Below are positions 31,052 to 41,159 of a stretch of DNA of 47,668 bases, piece after piece; within the stretch, counting starts at the first letter, position 1; every line of letters starts with the position of its first letter. Origin of the DNA: Planctomycetota bacterium (GTDB lineage Bacteria; Planctomycetota; PUPC01; JACPCR01); NCBI GenBank assembly GCA_027625095.1, contig JAQBXN010000062.1:1-47668 (forward strand). Direction: 5' to 3'. The notes below the pieces were generated by a model. That model saw only the letters and a list, made by a program, of their open reading frames with translations, did no database searches and had not been told where the DNA came from. A program made the translations under genes and the position numbers.

Positions 31052-33415
31052 ATGAGGTATCTTGCCCTATCATTTGCTGTTTTTACTTTGAGCGTGGCCC
31101 CGATCTTCGCGGAGTTGGCCGGCGAATCCGCTGAAGACCAGCGAGCCAAAGACCTGCTCAAAAACGCCGATCTCAAGTATGATGTGCGTGAATTTGCCGA
31201 AGCCATCGAGATGTATAAAAACATCATTGATCGCTTCCCCAAGAGCAAATATCGCTTCACTTCCCATTTGCGCCTCGGCAAGCATCAATTCGGTGAAAAA
31301 CAGTACGAAGATGCGGTCGGCCAATTGTACAAGTGCTCCGAGGGCAGCGAGGATCCCAAAGAACAGGCGGAGAGCCTCTACCTGATTGGTGTCAGCTACT
31401 TTGAGCAGACTCAGTATCAGAAGACCTTCTCCGAGCTTCGTAAGGTCACCGCAAATTTCCCGGGAACGGAATACTGCAACAAGGCCTACCATTACCTTGG
31501 CATGGCCCACTTCCGTCTCAAGCACTACAAACGGGCGATCGAGGCATTCCGCATGGTTGGCACCTCGGTCGATGAAGGTGACGAAAACGTAAGAAAACTC
31601 TCACCAGGCAAACGCCTCTTCATCAAAGTAAACGACCGGGACCTCACGATCCTTTCCCGTCAGAAGAAGACCCTCAAGGTCATGGCAACCGTCAAGACCG
31701 GCGACGAGGAACTGGTAGAACTGCACTCCAGAGGCATGACAGGCACAGACTTTATCGGCTCAATCAAGACCGAACTCGGTGAAGCCGTAAAGGGCGACGA
31801 TGTCCTCCAGGTGCTCGGCAACGATGAGATCAGCGTCGAATACGTCGATACCCACGCCAGCGACCGTCAGCGAGATATTTCCCGCAAGCACGTCATCACC
31901 ATGTCAGATGATGCCCGCGTCGACATCGTCGATGGTATCTACAAGAGCCGAGTACAGGGCGTGTCACTTGACCGCAATGCCAACATCCGTGTCATCGATT
32001 ACGACCGTGACCTGAGTAATGCGCAGGACAGCGTCAAGCTCATTGTGCGGTCCAAGCGCGAGATCAAGGAAGAAGCTGGCAAAATCATCAGCGAGGAAGA
32101 CCTCCTCGCCAAGGCCACTGACGAGAAGGAAAAGAAATATGAAATTCTCGACGAAGAAGTCATCGAGCTGAAAGAACGCGCCGTTGACCTCAACGCCGTG
32201 AGCGAAACCTCAACCGAAGTTAAAGAAGGCGCCGAGGTTAAAGAAGGCGCCGAGGTTAAAGAAGGCGCCGAGGTTAAAGAAGGCGCCGAGGTTAAAGAAG
32301 GCGCCGAGGTTAAAGAGGGTGCCGAACCCGCCGAACCCGCCAAGCCGGCCACCTTCCACACCGGTATTTTCACCGGCAATATCATGGTCAAGGAAGGCGA
32401 GGCCAAGAAAGGAGACGGGATCATCCAGGCCGAAATGAATGATCGTGTCGAGGTCGAATACATGGACGAAATCCGTGTGACCGGAGATAAGCCCGAGCCA
32501 CAGTTGGCCGAGGTTGTCGTCGTCAAGGGCCAGCTCACTGTACCTATTCCTTACGAGAGCAAGATTCGTGATGCTGCACTGCGGGTGAAGACCGAACTCC
32601 AGGTCGCTGAAGCACTCATGAACATGGGCCGAATCTACAAGGAACTCGGCCTCAAGGAACAAGCGGACGACAAATTTGTCGAAGCCCTCAAGGAATGCGC
32701 CAAGGTCGCCCGCGAACGTGGCGCGTACGACCGCGAGCTCGAGGAGACCACCCAGTATCTCCTCTGGAAGATCTATTTTGAAAAGGGAGACCACGGCCAG
32801 GCAGCCTCTGTCTGCCTCAATCTCCTCCGAAATTTCCCCAACTCCGAATTCGCAGATGATGCGCTCTTCATGATGGGGAACGTGGCCAAGGAAAAAGAAG
32901 AATTCACCTCCGCTATTTCCTACTACCAGCGACTGCTCCAGGCATCGGTAGTCAACACGAACTCCAAGCCGGGTGACGAAAAGAAGACGATTGGCACCGG
33001 CTCACCCCTCGCGCCGGACGCCCAGTACAACATCGCTGAGTGCTATGAAAAGATGGGCGAAAAGAACAAGTCCAACTACGAAAAGGCGCTCGTCGAATAC
33101 AAAAAGTGTGCGGAGCAGTTTCCTCAGAGCAATTACGCTCCGAAGTCCATTACCAAAATCGCCAATTTCTACTACCAGATGAAGGACTATCCCAGAGCTC
33201 TGGAAATCTATGAAAAGACTCTTCGTGATTACCCGGATGCCGAATTCATCGACCTCATCCTTCTCAATTTCGGTAAGTGCCTGGTAATGATGAAGGACTA
33301 CGAAGCCGCATCGGTCAAGTTCAAGATGGTTATCGACGACCATCCAGAGAGCGAGCACGTCTCAAAGGCGCAGAAATACCTCACATATGTGATGAAAAAG
33401 ATTGCCCGCGGCTAA
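31052..33415 (+). CDS. Secreted TPR protein with duplicated beta-domain and KEGAEV repeats
   Basis: 787 residues from the ATG at 31052, which has AGGAG upstream and gives a clean signal peptide (MRYLALSFAVFTLSVAPIFA); the longer frame from 30983 has neither. Residues about 25-190 are TPR repeats of the BamD/YbgF kind (AEAIEMYKNIIDRFPKSKY). Two copies of an unclassified beta-domain follow, at about 229-275 and 435-480, sharing TG-x-F-x-G...GEA-x-KGD...VEY-x-D. They are separated by a charged region and six KEGAEV repeats (390-425). TPRs return at about 500-787 (ALEIYEKTLRDYPDAEF). It is probably a periplasmic scaffold. A strong terminator follows. Confidence 0.88.
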   Translation: MRYLALSFAVFTLSVAPIFAELAGESAEDQRAKDLLKNADLKYDVREFAEAIEMYKNIIDRFPKSKYRFTSHLRLGKHQFGEKQYEDAVGQLYKCSEGSEDPKEQAESLYLIGVSYFEQTQYQKTFSELRKVTANFPGTEYCNKAYHYLGMAHFRLKHYKRAIEAFRMVGTSVDEGDENVRKLSPGKRLFIKVNDRDLTILSRQKKTLKVMATVKTGDEELVELHSRGMTGTDFIGSIKTELGEAVKGDDVLQVLGNDEISVEYVDTHASDRQRDISRKHVITMSDDARVDIVDGIYKSRVQGVSLDRNANIRVIDYDRDLSNAQDSVKLIVRSKREIKEEAGKIISEEDLLAKATDEKEKKYEILDEEVIELKERAVDLNAVSETSTEVKEGAEVKEGAEVKEGAEVKEGAEVKEGAEVKEGAEPAEPAKPATFHTGIFTGNIMVKEGEAKKGDGIIQAEMNDRVEVEYMDEIRVTGDKPEPQLAEVVVVKGQLTVPIPYESKIRDAALRVKTELQVAEALMNMGRIYKELGLKEQADDKFVEALKECAKVARERGAYDRELEETTQYLLWKIYFEKGDHGQAASVCLNLLRNFPNSEFADDALFMMGNVAKEKEEFTSAISYYQRLLQASVVNTNSKPGDEKKTIGTGSPLAPDAQYNIAECYEKMGEKNKSNYEKALVEYKKCAEQFPQSNYAPKSITKIANFYYQMKDYPRALEIYEKTLRDYPDAEFIDLILLNFGKCLVMMKDYEAASVKFKMVIDDHPESEHVSKAQKYLTYVMKKIARG
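32219..32326 (+). repeat. In-frame 18-bp minisatellite in the TPR gene
   Basis: Six tandem 18-bp units (GTTAAAGAAGGCGCCGAG) encode Val-Lys-Glu-Gly-Ala-Glu. The first five are almost identical at DNA level and the sixth has diverged (GAGGGT). Copy number can change without a frameshift. Confidence 0.9.
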
Positions 33416-33442
33416 GTGTCATCCCAAGCCAAAATTGAAAGA

Positions 33443-33470
33443 GGCTGCTCCATCCGGGGCAGCCTTTTTT
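33443..33470 (+). terminator. Rho-independent terminator of the TPR gene
   Basis: A 9-bp stem GGCTGCTCC/GGGGCAGCC (one T-G pair) with a 4-nt loop ATCC is followed at once by six T. It lies 28 bp after the TPR stop codon. Confidence 0.9.
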
Positions 33471-33811
33471 GATTCAGATGCAAGACACAGGAAGCTTCCA
33501 ATACTCAGGCTGTCATTCATATTCAAGCTTTCCTACATTGCGATCTCCCCCTCCTGCGTTTCGGGCTGCAACTCTTTCCGAAAGAGACACTTCTGAACTC
33601 TTCCCCGCTTGCCGAACCGGGCGATCCGAGTAAAATTTTCCTCTGCGTTTCCAAAGCCCGGCTTTCAGCTCAGGCTTCTCACCGATTGCCCCCTTCGCCC
33701 ATCTCGTTTACGTTCCCAAGAACAGCTCCGCGCGGCTCGGCTATTCCTAAATCTGATCGAGCGAAAGCTCCAGAAGGCTTTTAGTTTCAGCTACTTAGAG
33801 GCAGAAATTAC
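33471..33811 (+). other. gyrB upstream region
   Basis: 341 bp between the TPR terminator and gyrB with no credible gene. The base composition is pyrimidine-rich and it presumably carries the gyrB promoter, but I cannot place -35/-10 boxes with confidence. An AGAGG lies about 11 nt before the GTG. Confidence 0.4.
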
Positions 33812-36289
33812 GTGACTGACCAAGACTACACCTCGGAAGACATCCAAGTTCTGAAGAACATCGAACACGTGCGACTCCGCCCAGCCATGTACATCGGGGA
33901 TACTACCGAACGTGGGCTTCACCATTGCATCGACGAAGTAGTTGATAACAGCATCGACGAAGCCATGGCCGGGTACGCCAGCCTCATCATGGTCACGCTC
34001 CACGAAGACGGCTCTGTAACCGTACAGGACAACGGCCGCGGCATCCCTGTCGACATCCACAAGGAAGAGAAGAAGCCTGCTCTCGAAGTTATCCTGACTA
34101 TCACAGGTGCTGGAGGTAAATTCGGCGGAAAAGCTTACCAGGCTTCCGGGGGCCTCCATGGGGTAGGCGTCACTGTTGTAAATGCGCTCAGTGAGTGGTT
34201 GGAAGCCGAAGTCTACCTGAACGGAAAAATCTACTTCATGCGGTTTGAAAGGGGGCAGACGGTCACCCAACTCGAGATTCGAGGGGAGACCAAGGCCCGC
34301 GGGACAAAAATCTTATTCAAGCCGGACTCACAGATTTTCCAGACGACTGTGTTTCACTTTGAGACGATCGTCAAACGGATGCGCCAACTCGCTTACCTCA
34401 ATCCCGGGGTGAAGATTATTTGTGCAGATGAGCGAACCGATCAGGAAGTGGTCTTTGAATTCAAAGGAGGAATAAGGGATTTCGTGAAGTTCCTTAATCA
34501 AGGCAACGATCTCCTGCACCCAGAGGTCGTTTATATCCAGAAGCAGGATGGCCCATGCTGGGTGGAAGTCGCTTTCCAATACAACCTGGGCTACTCGGAA
34601 ACTGTTTTCAGCTTCGCGAACAACATCCATACCCACGAGGGCGGCACACATCTCAGCGGTTTTAAATCCGCCATGTCGCGCACCATTAACGCTTATGGCA
34701 AATCGAATGGATTGTTCAAGAACGACATTTTGCCTACAGGAGAAGATATCCGCGAGGGCATCACCGCTGTGATCAACATCCGTCTCCCAAACCCGCAATT
34801 TGAAGGTCAGACCAAGACCAAACTCGGTAACAGCGAGGCCGGCACACTGGTCGAAACTGCACTAAATGAGGGCCTGGGTATTTTCCTGGAGGAACACCCC
34901 AAGGACGCAGCGAACTTCGTCCGCAAGGCGATCCAGGCCGCAGAAGCCCGCGAGGCCGCAAAAAAGGCGCGTGATCTTACCCGGAGGAAGGGAGTGCTGA
35001 GCTCCGGCAGCCTGCCAATCAAGCTGGCCGATTGCAGCAGTAGAGAGGTAGCCAGCACCGAACTGTTCCTGGTCGAGGGTGACTCCGCCGGTGGCTCAGC
35101 AAAACAGGGCCGCGACCGCATATACCAGGCGATCCTCCCTCTCAGGGGCAAAATCCTGAATGTCGAAAAGACCCGCATGGACAAGATACTCAAACACGAG
35201 GAAATCTGCGCGCTGCTTTCCGCCCTCGGGACAAGCATCGGCATCGAAGAATTCAATCTCGAAAAACTCCGCTATGGCAAAGTCATCATCATGACGGATG
35301 CGGATGTTGACGGCTCGCACATCGCGACCCTGCTGCTTACGTTTTTCTATCGCCACATGCCACTGCTCATCGATGCCGGACGGCTTTACCTCGCTCAGCC
35401 GCCACTCTTCAGAGTTAAGCGCCGAAAGGAGATAAACTACTATCACAGCGAAGAGGAGATCAGAGAGTTTTTATTAAGCAAGGGTATCGAGTCAGCGTCT
35501 CTGCGTATCAGCAACGGATCGGCAGAACCAAGAATTGTGGAAGGCGAAGCCCTTCGGCAGCTCATGGATCTGATCATAGATATTGAGGGCCAGACAAAAA
35601 AACTAAAGAGGAACGGATTCAAATTTGACGAGTATCTGGGCCTCCGGAATACAGATACCGGCAATCTGCCGAGAGCTCGGGTGACATATTCGGGTCAGCC
35701 ACCGATGTATCTCTATTCCGAAAACGAAATCAACGAGTTCATCGCCTCAACCACCCCCGCTCCCACCGCAACCACCCCTGCTCCCGCCGCAATCACTGAA
35801 GTTGATGATGAACAGGATTCCTCTGACACAGAAAGTTCGTCTGAAGCAATCGACCTTTCCTATGAGCTGTACATCTTCCACAACGCCGCGCACACCCAGC
35901 GTTCACTGGCCCTGCTCAAAGAAATGGCCTTCGAAATCAGTGACCTTCATCTGAAACGTGATGATTATTCCGAAGAGCCGCCAAAATTCTTCCTCGTCAG
36001 CGACAATGAGGAGGTCGGCCTTCACGACCTCAATGACGTGTTGAAGCAGGTTCAGGAGCGCGGCCAGCGCGGCTTTGACCTCCAGCGTTACAAGGGTCTC
36101 GGCGAGATGAATCCCGACCAACTCTGGGAAACAACCATGGACCCCACACGGCGGGTCATGGTGCGCGTAAAAATGGATGATGCAGTGAAGGCAAACGAGA
36201 TGTTTACCATTCTGATGGGCACGAAGGTCGAGCCGCGGCGCGAATTTATCGAAACACACGCTCTGGACGTACAGTTTCTGGATGTGTAG
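33812..36289 (+). CDS. gyrB: DNA gyrase subunit B
   Basis: 825 residues from the GTG at 33812. With GyrA it introduces negative supercoils at the cost of ATP. The GHKL ATPase shows EVVDNSIDEA, QDNGRGIPVD and GGLHGVGVTVVNALS. The TOPRIM domain shows Glu422 in LVEGDSAGGSA and Asp496/Asp498 in DADVDGSH. The C-terminal YKGLGEMNPDQLWETTMDP is also present. An unusual linker rich in Thr/Ala/Pro and then acidic residues (TTPAPTATTPAPAA, DDEQDSSDTESSSEA) interrupts the region after YLYSENEINEF. gyrA is not in the window. ParE is the alternative but GyrB fits better. Confidence 0.92.
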   Translation: MTDQDYTSEDIQVLKNIEHVRLRPAMYIGDTTERGLHHCIDEVVDNSIDEAMAGYASLIMVTLHEDGSVTVQDNGRGIPVDIHKEEKKPALEVILTITGAGGKFGGKAYQASGGLHGVGVTVVNALSEWLEAEVYLNGKIYFMRFERGQTVTQLEIRGETKARGTKILFKPDSQIFQTTVFHFETIVKRMRQLAYLNPGVKIICADERTDQEVVFEFKGGIRDFVKFLNQGNDLLHPEVVYIQKQDGPCWVEVAFQYNLGYSETVFSFANNIHTHEGGTHLSGFKSAMSRTINAYGKSNGLFKNDILPTGEDIREGITAVINIRLPNPQFEGQTKTKLGNSEAGTLVETALNEGLGIFLEEHPKDAANFVRKAIQAAEAREAAKKARDLTRRKGVLSSGSLPIKLADCSSREVASTELFLVEGDSAGGSAKQGRDRIYQAILPLRGKILNVEKTRMDKILKHEEICALLSALGTSIGIEEFNLEKLRYGKVIIMTDADVDGSHIATLLLTFFYRHMPLLIDAGRLYLAQPPLFRVKRRKEINYYHSEEEIREFLLSKGIESASLRISNGSAEPRIVEGEALRQLMDLIIDIEGQTKKLKRNGFKFDEYLGLRNTDTGNLPRARVTYSGQPPMYLYSENEINEFIASTTPAPTATTPAPAAITEVDDEQDSSDTESSSEAIDLSYELYIFHNAAHTQRSLALLKEMAFEISDLHLKRDDYSEEPPKFFLVSDNEEVGLHDLNDVLKQVQERGQRGFDLQRYKGLGEMNPDQLWETTMDPTRRVMVRVKMDDAVKANEMFTILMGTKVEPRREFIETHALDVQFLDV

Positions 36290-36492
36290 CGACATCGCTG
36301 TCACCAAACGAATCGATGCCGTCTATGCGAGGCTTTTTTGAAGGCCAGCGATCCGGTGCACTGTGTCTCAAACACTCACCGTCCAGCGAGACTTACGAGG
36401 AAAGCACAGAGCAAGCTCACAGGGCTCTCGGGCCCTGAACGCGATCCGGGTAACGACAAGACTGGCAGCTTGCAGCTACGATACGGCGACGA

Positions 36493-37551
36493 TCAGGGTT
36501 TCCAGTTCTTTTCTTCAATTTCAAATTGTTCAGCCAGCCATTTGTACGCGGCAATCATCGATTCCCCCGTCGGGTCGTGACCCGTCATGTGCATGAAGCA
36601 GCCGACGGCGGTCTCCCTGTTGTGCAGCCGATAAACCTGCCTGGCCTCGTTGATGTGCTGCCAGCTTTCAGGTCGATCAGCTTCGCCCGCTATAAGCAGA
36701 AAGGAACGTGGCGCAATCAGGGCGAGCGCATGGTGACCATTGAGCGTGAAATTCTCATCCTTGATCTGATTGCCGAAATACCAGGGAGCCTCCCAATTCG
36801 TGAAAGACCAGCCGATGCCGAAATCGGAAGAGATGACGGCCTTGATACGTTCATCGAAAGCGGCAGTATAGAAAGCCATCTTGCCGCCAAGGGAATGGCC
36901 GATGGCGAGAATGCGTTCGGTATCGATGTCCGGCTGTTCCAGCAGGAGATCGACCGCACGGCTTGTATCCCATGTGAGCTTACCGATGCCTGTCCACTCG
37001 GGATTTTCAGCCAGGATTTGGGTTGCTCCGGCCTGCCACCAGGCAAAGCCTTTACCGTTCTCCGGCTTTGAAACCGTGTTGTATGGAAATGCCTCGGTGC
37101 ATACGACCACATACCCCTGCTGAACCAGGTGACGGCCAAATTGAGTGTTGGGTCTGTCGGTAATGGGCGTCCGGGTTTTCAGATCAAATCCAGCCATACG
37201 GTCTGGATCATAAAACGGAATCACGACCCCGGGGCGAGGAGAACGCTGCGCATTCTTTGGCTCCATCAAGAGGAGCTTTTGCCGTTGGCCCGGCCCTGTC
37301 GGCTGAAGAAGAATCGTCCCATTGAAATCCTGCGTTTCGAATGTATCAACAACCTCAGCAGACCGGTCAAATTCGCCGAAGGAAGGCACTCCAATCGCAG
37401 ACTGCCAGCGGCCAAGCAAGATCTTGCGAATGTTCTCCCAGACTTCCCAACTGATTTCGCTCCCGGCGGGAAAAAGGGGAGCCAGATTCTGCGGAGGCCC
37501 AAGGTCATCGACACCAGGATGGCTTAGTTCTTCTGACAGCGAATTCATCAT
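36493..37551 (-). CDS. Alpha/beta hydrolase (dienelactone hydrolase/acetyl xylan esterase-like)
   Basis: 352 residues; the ATG at 37551 has an excellent ribosome site (GGGGAGAT). It has no signal peptide, so it is cytoplasmic. The nucleophile is Ser220 in AIGHSLGGKMA, the acid is probably the Asp in LLIAGEADRPES, and the histidine is in HMTGHDPTGES. The preceding DTSRAVDLLLEQPDIDTERI is typical of this esterase group. It is likely to act on acylated sugars or other esters; the substrate is unknown. The neighbouring secreted protein gene lies upstream on the same strand (49-bp gap), so co-transcription is possible. Confidence 0.85.
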   Translation of the reverse strand: MMNSLSEELSHPGVDDLGPPQNLAPLFPAGSEISWEVWENIRKILLGRWQSAIGVPSFGEFDRSAEVVDTFETQDFNGTILLQPTGPGQRQKLLLMEPKNAQRSPRPGVVIPFYDPDRMAGFDLKTRTPITDRPNTQFGRHLVQQGYVVVCTEAFPYNTVSKPENGKGFAWWQAGATQILAENPEWTGIGKLTWDTSRAVDLLLEQPDIDTERILAIGHSLGGKMAFYTAAFDERIKAVISSDFGIGWSFTNWEAPWYFGNQIKDENFTLNGHHALALIAPRSFLLIAGEADRPESWQHINEARQVYRLHNRETAVGCFMHMTGHDPTGESMIAAYKWLAEQFEIEEKNWKP

Positions 37552-37600
37552 TATCTCCCCTTGAAATGGTCTGCCGGATGACTCTCAGTGCTTGCCCTTG

Positions 37601-39373
37601 TTAGAACGGTGGGCCCGCCATTTCCCTGTGAGCCTCCACTTGCTCGAATCGTCTTAAGGCTCGTTCGCCCTCGCCTTTTGATTCAAGCGTGTACTTTACA
37701 GCGGGGCCGAGTGAGCGAACTTTCAAGTAACTCCCTTCGTCTGCCTGTACATTGTCCACCCCGACTGCTGCATCCTCCGGCACTACCTTCCATGACCGAT
37801 TTTTCAGTGACGCCGGTACATACCACCAATCGATCGAATCCCCTTTGTCTGGAGACATGCTGCCCGCGAGGGTGACCGCGCCGAGATTTTCGCCTTCAAC
37901 AAGAGCGCTGAAATTTTCGGCGTTCTTCCAACAGGCATTTCGATCGGCGCCGCCGGGCTCATCGAAATCGTAGTGGAGTTCGACATCGTAGGTGCGAAAT
38001 GCTTTCCAGACTCCAGCGGCACTATTCGCGCCGTCGAGGAACGGGGAGAGCGTCTCAACGGTGTCCCCTGAAATTTTGTCAGATGTGGTTGCGGAGATGG
38101 TCTCCATGGATGCTTCGTAGAGCTTCGCGGCCATCTGTGCCTTCATCGCCTTAAGTGCTGGCTCACCCACTCCAAACCTTTTGAGGGTTTCGTAAAGTTG
38201 TTTCGCGTCTGATTTGTTCAGGAAACCGTACGCCTCGCCGAGCGCCCTGTCTGACCTGAATGGATGGTAAAACTGTTTGCGGTCCTCAAGCGGAATGCCT
38301 GCCGCGGCCATCTGATACTGGTCGCGAATGAAATCGTCCGTGAGCCGGGTGAGCGCTGCCTGTTCAGGATTTTCGTTGCCCGGTTGCTGCTGGCGGATCT
38401 GCTCTGCGGCAGCCTGGATGCCTGCGAGCTGGTTCGCCTGAAGGAACTCTTCCACCTTCTTTCGATCCAGGTGCTGGATTCGATTCCTGCGAATCAGGGC
38501 CCGCCACGCGACGGCTTCGAACACTGCTTCTCGTTTCTTCTTTGTCGAGGAGCGGGAATGCCGTTTTTCAAGACCAAGATATTCGAGCATTGCACCAAGC
38601 TCCTCTACGGGGAGAGATTCCACTTTCTCTGGGGAGTAGAGCGCTGTCGGGCTGAGTTTCTTCGTAATCTGCTGACGCAGGATAGCTACGACAAGTCCCT
38701 CTTCCTGGAATTCCGCAGGGACGCCGGTGGCCTCGATTTGAGTATTGACGTTCAGAAAATTCAGCTTGTCCCCGAGTTCCCTTGAGGACAGCCGTGAGAG
38801 ATTAATGGAACCAGCGTCGGGCCCTGATTTCTTGAGTCGCTGCAAGAGATCCTCTCGAAGCTTTTCTTCTGAATTGGCTTTGTCGGGCAGCCCCTCGTCC
38901 GTGCAAAGCGAAAGGACATGCACGCGCACCAGAAATGTACGCCGCTCCCGATCCGATTCTAGTTTGAAGCTCCTATGTGTGGCATCGACATCCGCACCGT
39001 GCAAGAGTTGGATCACTTCTTCATGGATGGCCTGTTCGTCGATACTGCCAACCAGATACTTTGGAAACGGCCCTTCGTTAGCCGTGAGTTTGATTTTCAG
39101 AAGACCGCCATCGTTTTCGATCACATCGGGCTCTGAGATCGCGCCGCCAACCCGCAGAAATCGAGGGGTGCGAAACGTCCCCTTCTCCGCCGTTCGAATG
39201 AAAATTTCGTGATCGCGTGAATAGCTGCCAGTGTAGGTGGCTGTGGCGGAATACTTATCCCTCTGAATGCGATGCTCCAGCCGAAGATCAGAAAGTCGTA
39301 TTTCCTCCGCGGTCAGAGGAGCACCCAGAAGGCTCACGAGCATGAGGAGGTCAATCTTTCTTCGGGTTGGCAT
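37601..39373 (-). CDS. Secreted protein of unknown function
   Basis: 590 residues from the ATG at 39373, which begins a signal peptide (MPTRRKIDLLMLVSLLGAPLTAEE); the frame extends to 39469, but that extension lacks signal-peptide character. I do not recognise the family. The N-terminal 120 residues look beta-rich (KYSATATYTGSYSRDHEIFIRT). The middle is charged and helical. The C-terminal ~140 residues (ELHYDFDEPGGADRNACWKNAENFS, DWWYVPASLKNRSWKV) again look beta-rich. No catalytic motif is visible. Confidence 0.75.
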   Translation of the reverse strand: MPTRRKIDLLMLVSLLGAPLTAEEIRLSDLRLEHRIQRDKYSATATYTGSYSRDHEIFIRTAEKGTFRTPRFLRVGGAISEPDVIENDGGLLKIKLTANEGPFPKYLVGSIDEQAIHEEVIQLLHGADVDATHRSFKLESDRERRTFLVRVHVLSLCTDEGLPDKANSEEKLREDLLQRLKKSGPDAGSINLSRLSSRELGDKLNFLNVNTQIEATGVPAEFQEEGLVVAILRQQITKKLSPTALYSPEKVESLPVEELGAMLEYLGLEKRHSRSSTKKKREAVFEAVAWRALIRRNRIQHLDRKKVEEFLQANQLAGIQAAAEQIRQQQPGNENPEQAALTRLTDDFIRDQYQMAAAGIPLEDRKQFYHPFRSDRALGEAYGFLNKSDAKQLYETLKRFGVGEPALKAMKAQMAAKLYEASMETISATTSDKISGDTVETLSPFLDGANSAAGVWKAFRTYDVELHYDFDEPGGADRNACWKNAENFSALVEGENLGAVTLAGSMSPDKGDSIDWWYVPASLKNRSWKVVPEDAAVGVDNVQADEGSYLKVRSLGPAVKYTLESKGEGERALRRFEQVEAHREMAGPPF

Positions 39374-39502
39374 AAAGTGAGCAGGATTAAAATGCTTTAA
39401 GCAATCAGAATTCTTCTTCAACACAGAGCGGCGGTGAGACGATAGCAGAGAAGGCCCGGCAAAAGCCAATACTCCTACCTCGTTTCTGCCATCCCCGAAT
39501 AG

Positions 39503-41113
39503 TTACCTCTGTTCGTTCTCAGGCTCGATGCGATACTTCAGCAACATCAGGTTTAAGGTGTTCTCTTTCCGCAACTCTCTACCCGCAAGCGAGTCTATTA
39601 AATCTCGAAATTCTATTCGTCCTTCGATTCCCCTGCGTTCGGAGATAATTTCGAAGGAATCCTGAACGGACTTGTCCCAGAGAGCGAAATAAGTCCGATC
39701 CATCAAGACATAGATGGTTTCTCCCTCATGTAATTTGAGTTGATGCTTAATAGTGTCGGAGTTCGGTGTATATCCGACAAAATCAGTTTTTCTGCCCAGT
39801 ATAGCCCCAGCATATGTATGCCACTTGGGCCACATCCCGCCCACCAGGATTACATGGTCTGCAGACACTCTTGGTTTCAAATCCATGACCAGTTGTTCGA
39901 ATGGGTTCTGCCGCACTGAAGGGCCTACGTAAACAAACAGGATGTTAAAAACGACTATCAGGACGAGTGAGAGACTTCGCGCGGTATTGACCGCCCAAGG
40001 GATTGCATCCGCTTTAAGGGCTATGAAACGAGCCGCGAAGATCACAATTCCAGGAACGATTGGCAGAAGGTAACGGGATCGCTGGGGCTGCCGCACGACA
40101 AAGGTAAAAAAGAGAAACAGTGGGACGACCAGGCAAAGCAGAAACACGGTCTCCCTGCGTTTCTCTGCTAGATCTCTGAAAAGTGGTTTCCCCCAGAAAA
40201 GAAAACCGGCAAGAGCCAGCAAAGACCAGGGACAGGATATTCGAAGGAAATCAACGGGATATCGCAGGATGTTTTCACCGATTCGTGAGAACCCTCCGCT
40301 GGCTCGTGCATTGATTTCATCTTCCTGGAAAAATGAGACAAAGGCTTTGCTCAGGCTCTGCTCTGCAGGTCTATGATGAGCGGCAAATTCGGATGCAGGG
40401 GTGTTTGTGGACAAAAGAATTGCATACCACCAGAAGCAGAAAATCAGCGCCGGACACCAGAACCAGGGATTGAACAGAACTCCTGTTCCTGTCTCCTTCA
40501 GACTTCGGCGCTCGACAATGCAGAATACGGCGATTGGCAGTGTTGACAGTATCAGGCCCACGTGCCCCTTTACCATGACCACTACTCCAAGCCCCACAGC
40601 GGCAAGAAAGAATCGTCGCCGCGATTGCTCGCCCGAAACCACGGCAATGAAATTCAGGTAAAGCATGAGCATGCCGGCCAGCATGACCATATCTGTCAAC
40701 GCAAGCCTTGAATGCACGAGCATGGTGTAACTGGAGGCCGCCATCAGCCCGGCAAGCTGAGCAGTTAAAGCATGCCGGTAGAGGCGTACGGCCAGAAGGT
40801 AGATGAGAGCGACGACCGATGCGCCAGCCAGCAGTGAGGGCAGCCTCGATGCCCATAAACTGAACCCGAAAATCTTGCACATGCCCAACACCAGCCAGTT
40901 CATCAGCGGCGGTTTGCCGAGATGCAGATAGCCGTAATAAGTTGGCACCAGATAGTGGCCGTTCTCCGGCATCGAGAGGACGGTCTGTATATAGAATCTC
41001 TCATCTTCCCGAGTGATGGAAAGGCTACCCAACCCGGGTAAACCGGCCGCTATGGTGAGTAGTGCGAGGAGAACTAAGTCTCGACGGCAGATAAGTGGAG
41101 CTTCCACAGGCAA
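39503..41113 (-). CDS. GT39/ArnT-like membrane glycosyltransferase 2
   Basis: 536 residues from a TTG at 41113; a GTG at 41107 is an alternative start. After the first helix it shows ITREDERFYIQTVLSM and YLHLGKPPLMNWLVL, which match the acidic and KPP motifs of ArnT/PMT-type transferases. About ten membrane helices precede a C-terminal extramembrane domain from about residue 400. It transfers a sugar from a polyprenyl-phosphate carrier on the outer face of the inner membrane; the target is unknown. It is unrelated in position to the other GT39 gene (28783). There are 129 bp between it and the secreted protein gene. Confidence 0.88.
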   Translation of the reverse strand: MPVEAPLICRRDLVLLALLTIAAGLPGLGSLSITREDERFYIQTVLSMPENGHYLVPTYYGYLHLGKPPLMNWLVLGMCKIFGFSLWASRLPSLLAGASVVALIYLLAVRLYRHALTAQLAGLMAASSYTMLVHSRLALTDMVMLAGMLMLYLNFIAVVSGEQSRRRFFLAAVGLGVVVMVKGHVGLILSTLPIAVFCIVERRSLKETGTGVLFNPWFWCPALIFCFWWYAILLSTNTPASEFAAHHRPAEQSLSKAFVSFFQEDEINARASGGFSRIGENILRYPVDFLRISCPWSLLALAGFLFWGKPLFRDLAEKRRETVFLLCLVVPLFLFFTFVVRQPQRSRYLLPIVPGIVIFAARFIALKADAIPWAVNTARSLSLVLIVVFNILFVYVGPSVRQNPFEQLVMDLKPRVSADHVILVGGMWPKWHTYAGAILGRKTDFVGYTPNSDTIKHQLKLHEGETIYVLMDRTYFALWDKSVQDSFEIISERRGIEGRIEFRDLIDSLAGRELRKENTLNLMLLKYRIEPENEQR

Positions 41114-41159
41114 AAGACCTAAGGCAGCCTATTGGCCGCAGGCACAGAGGACCACGGAT

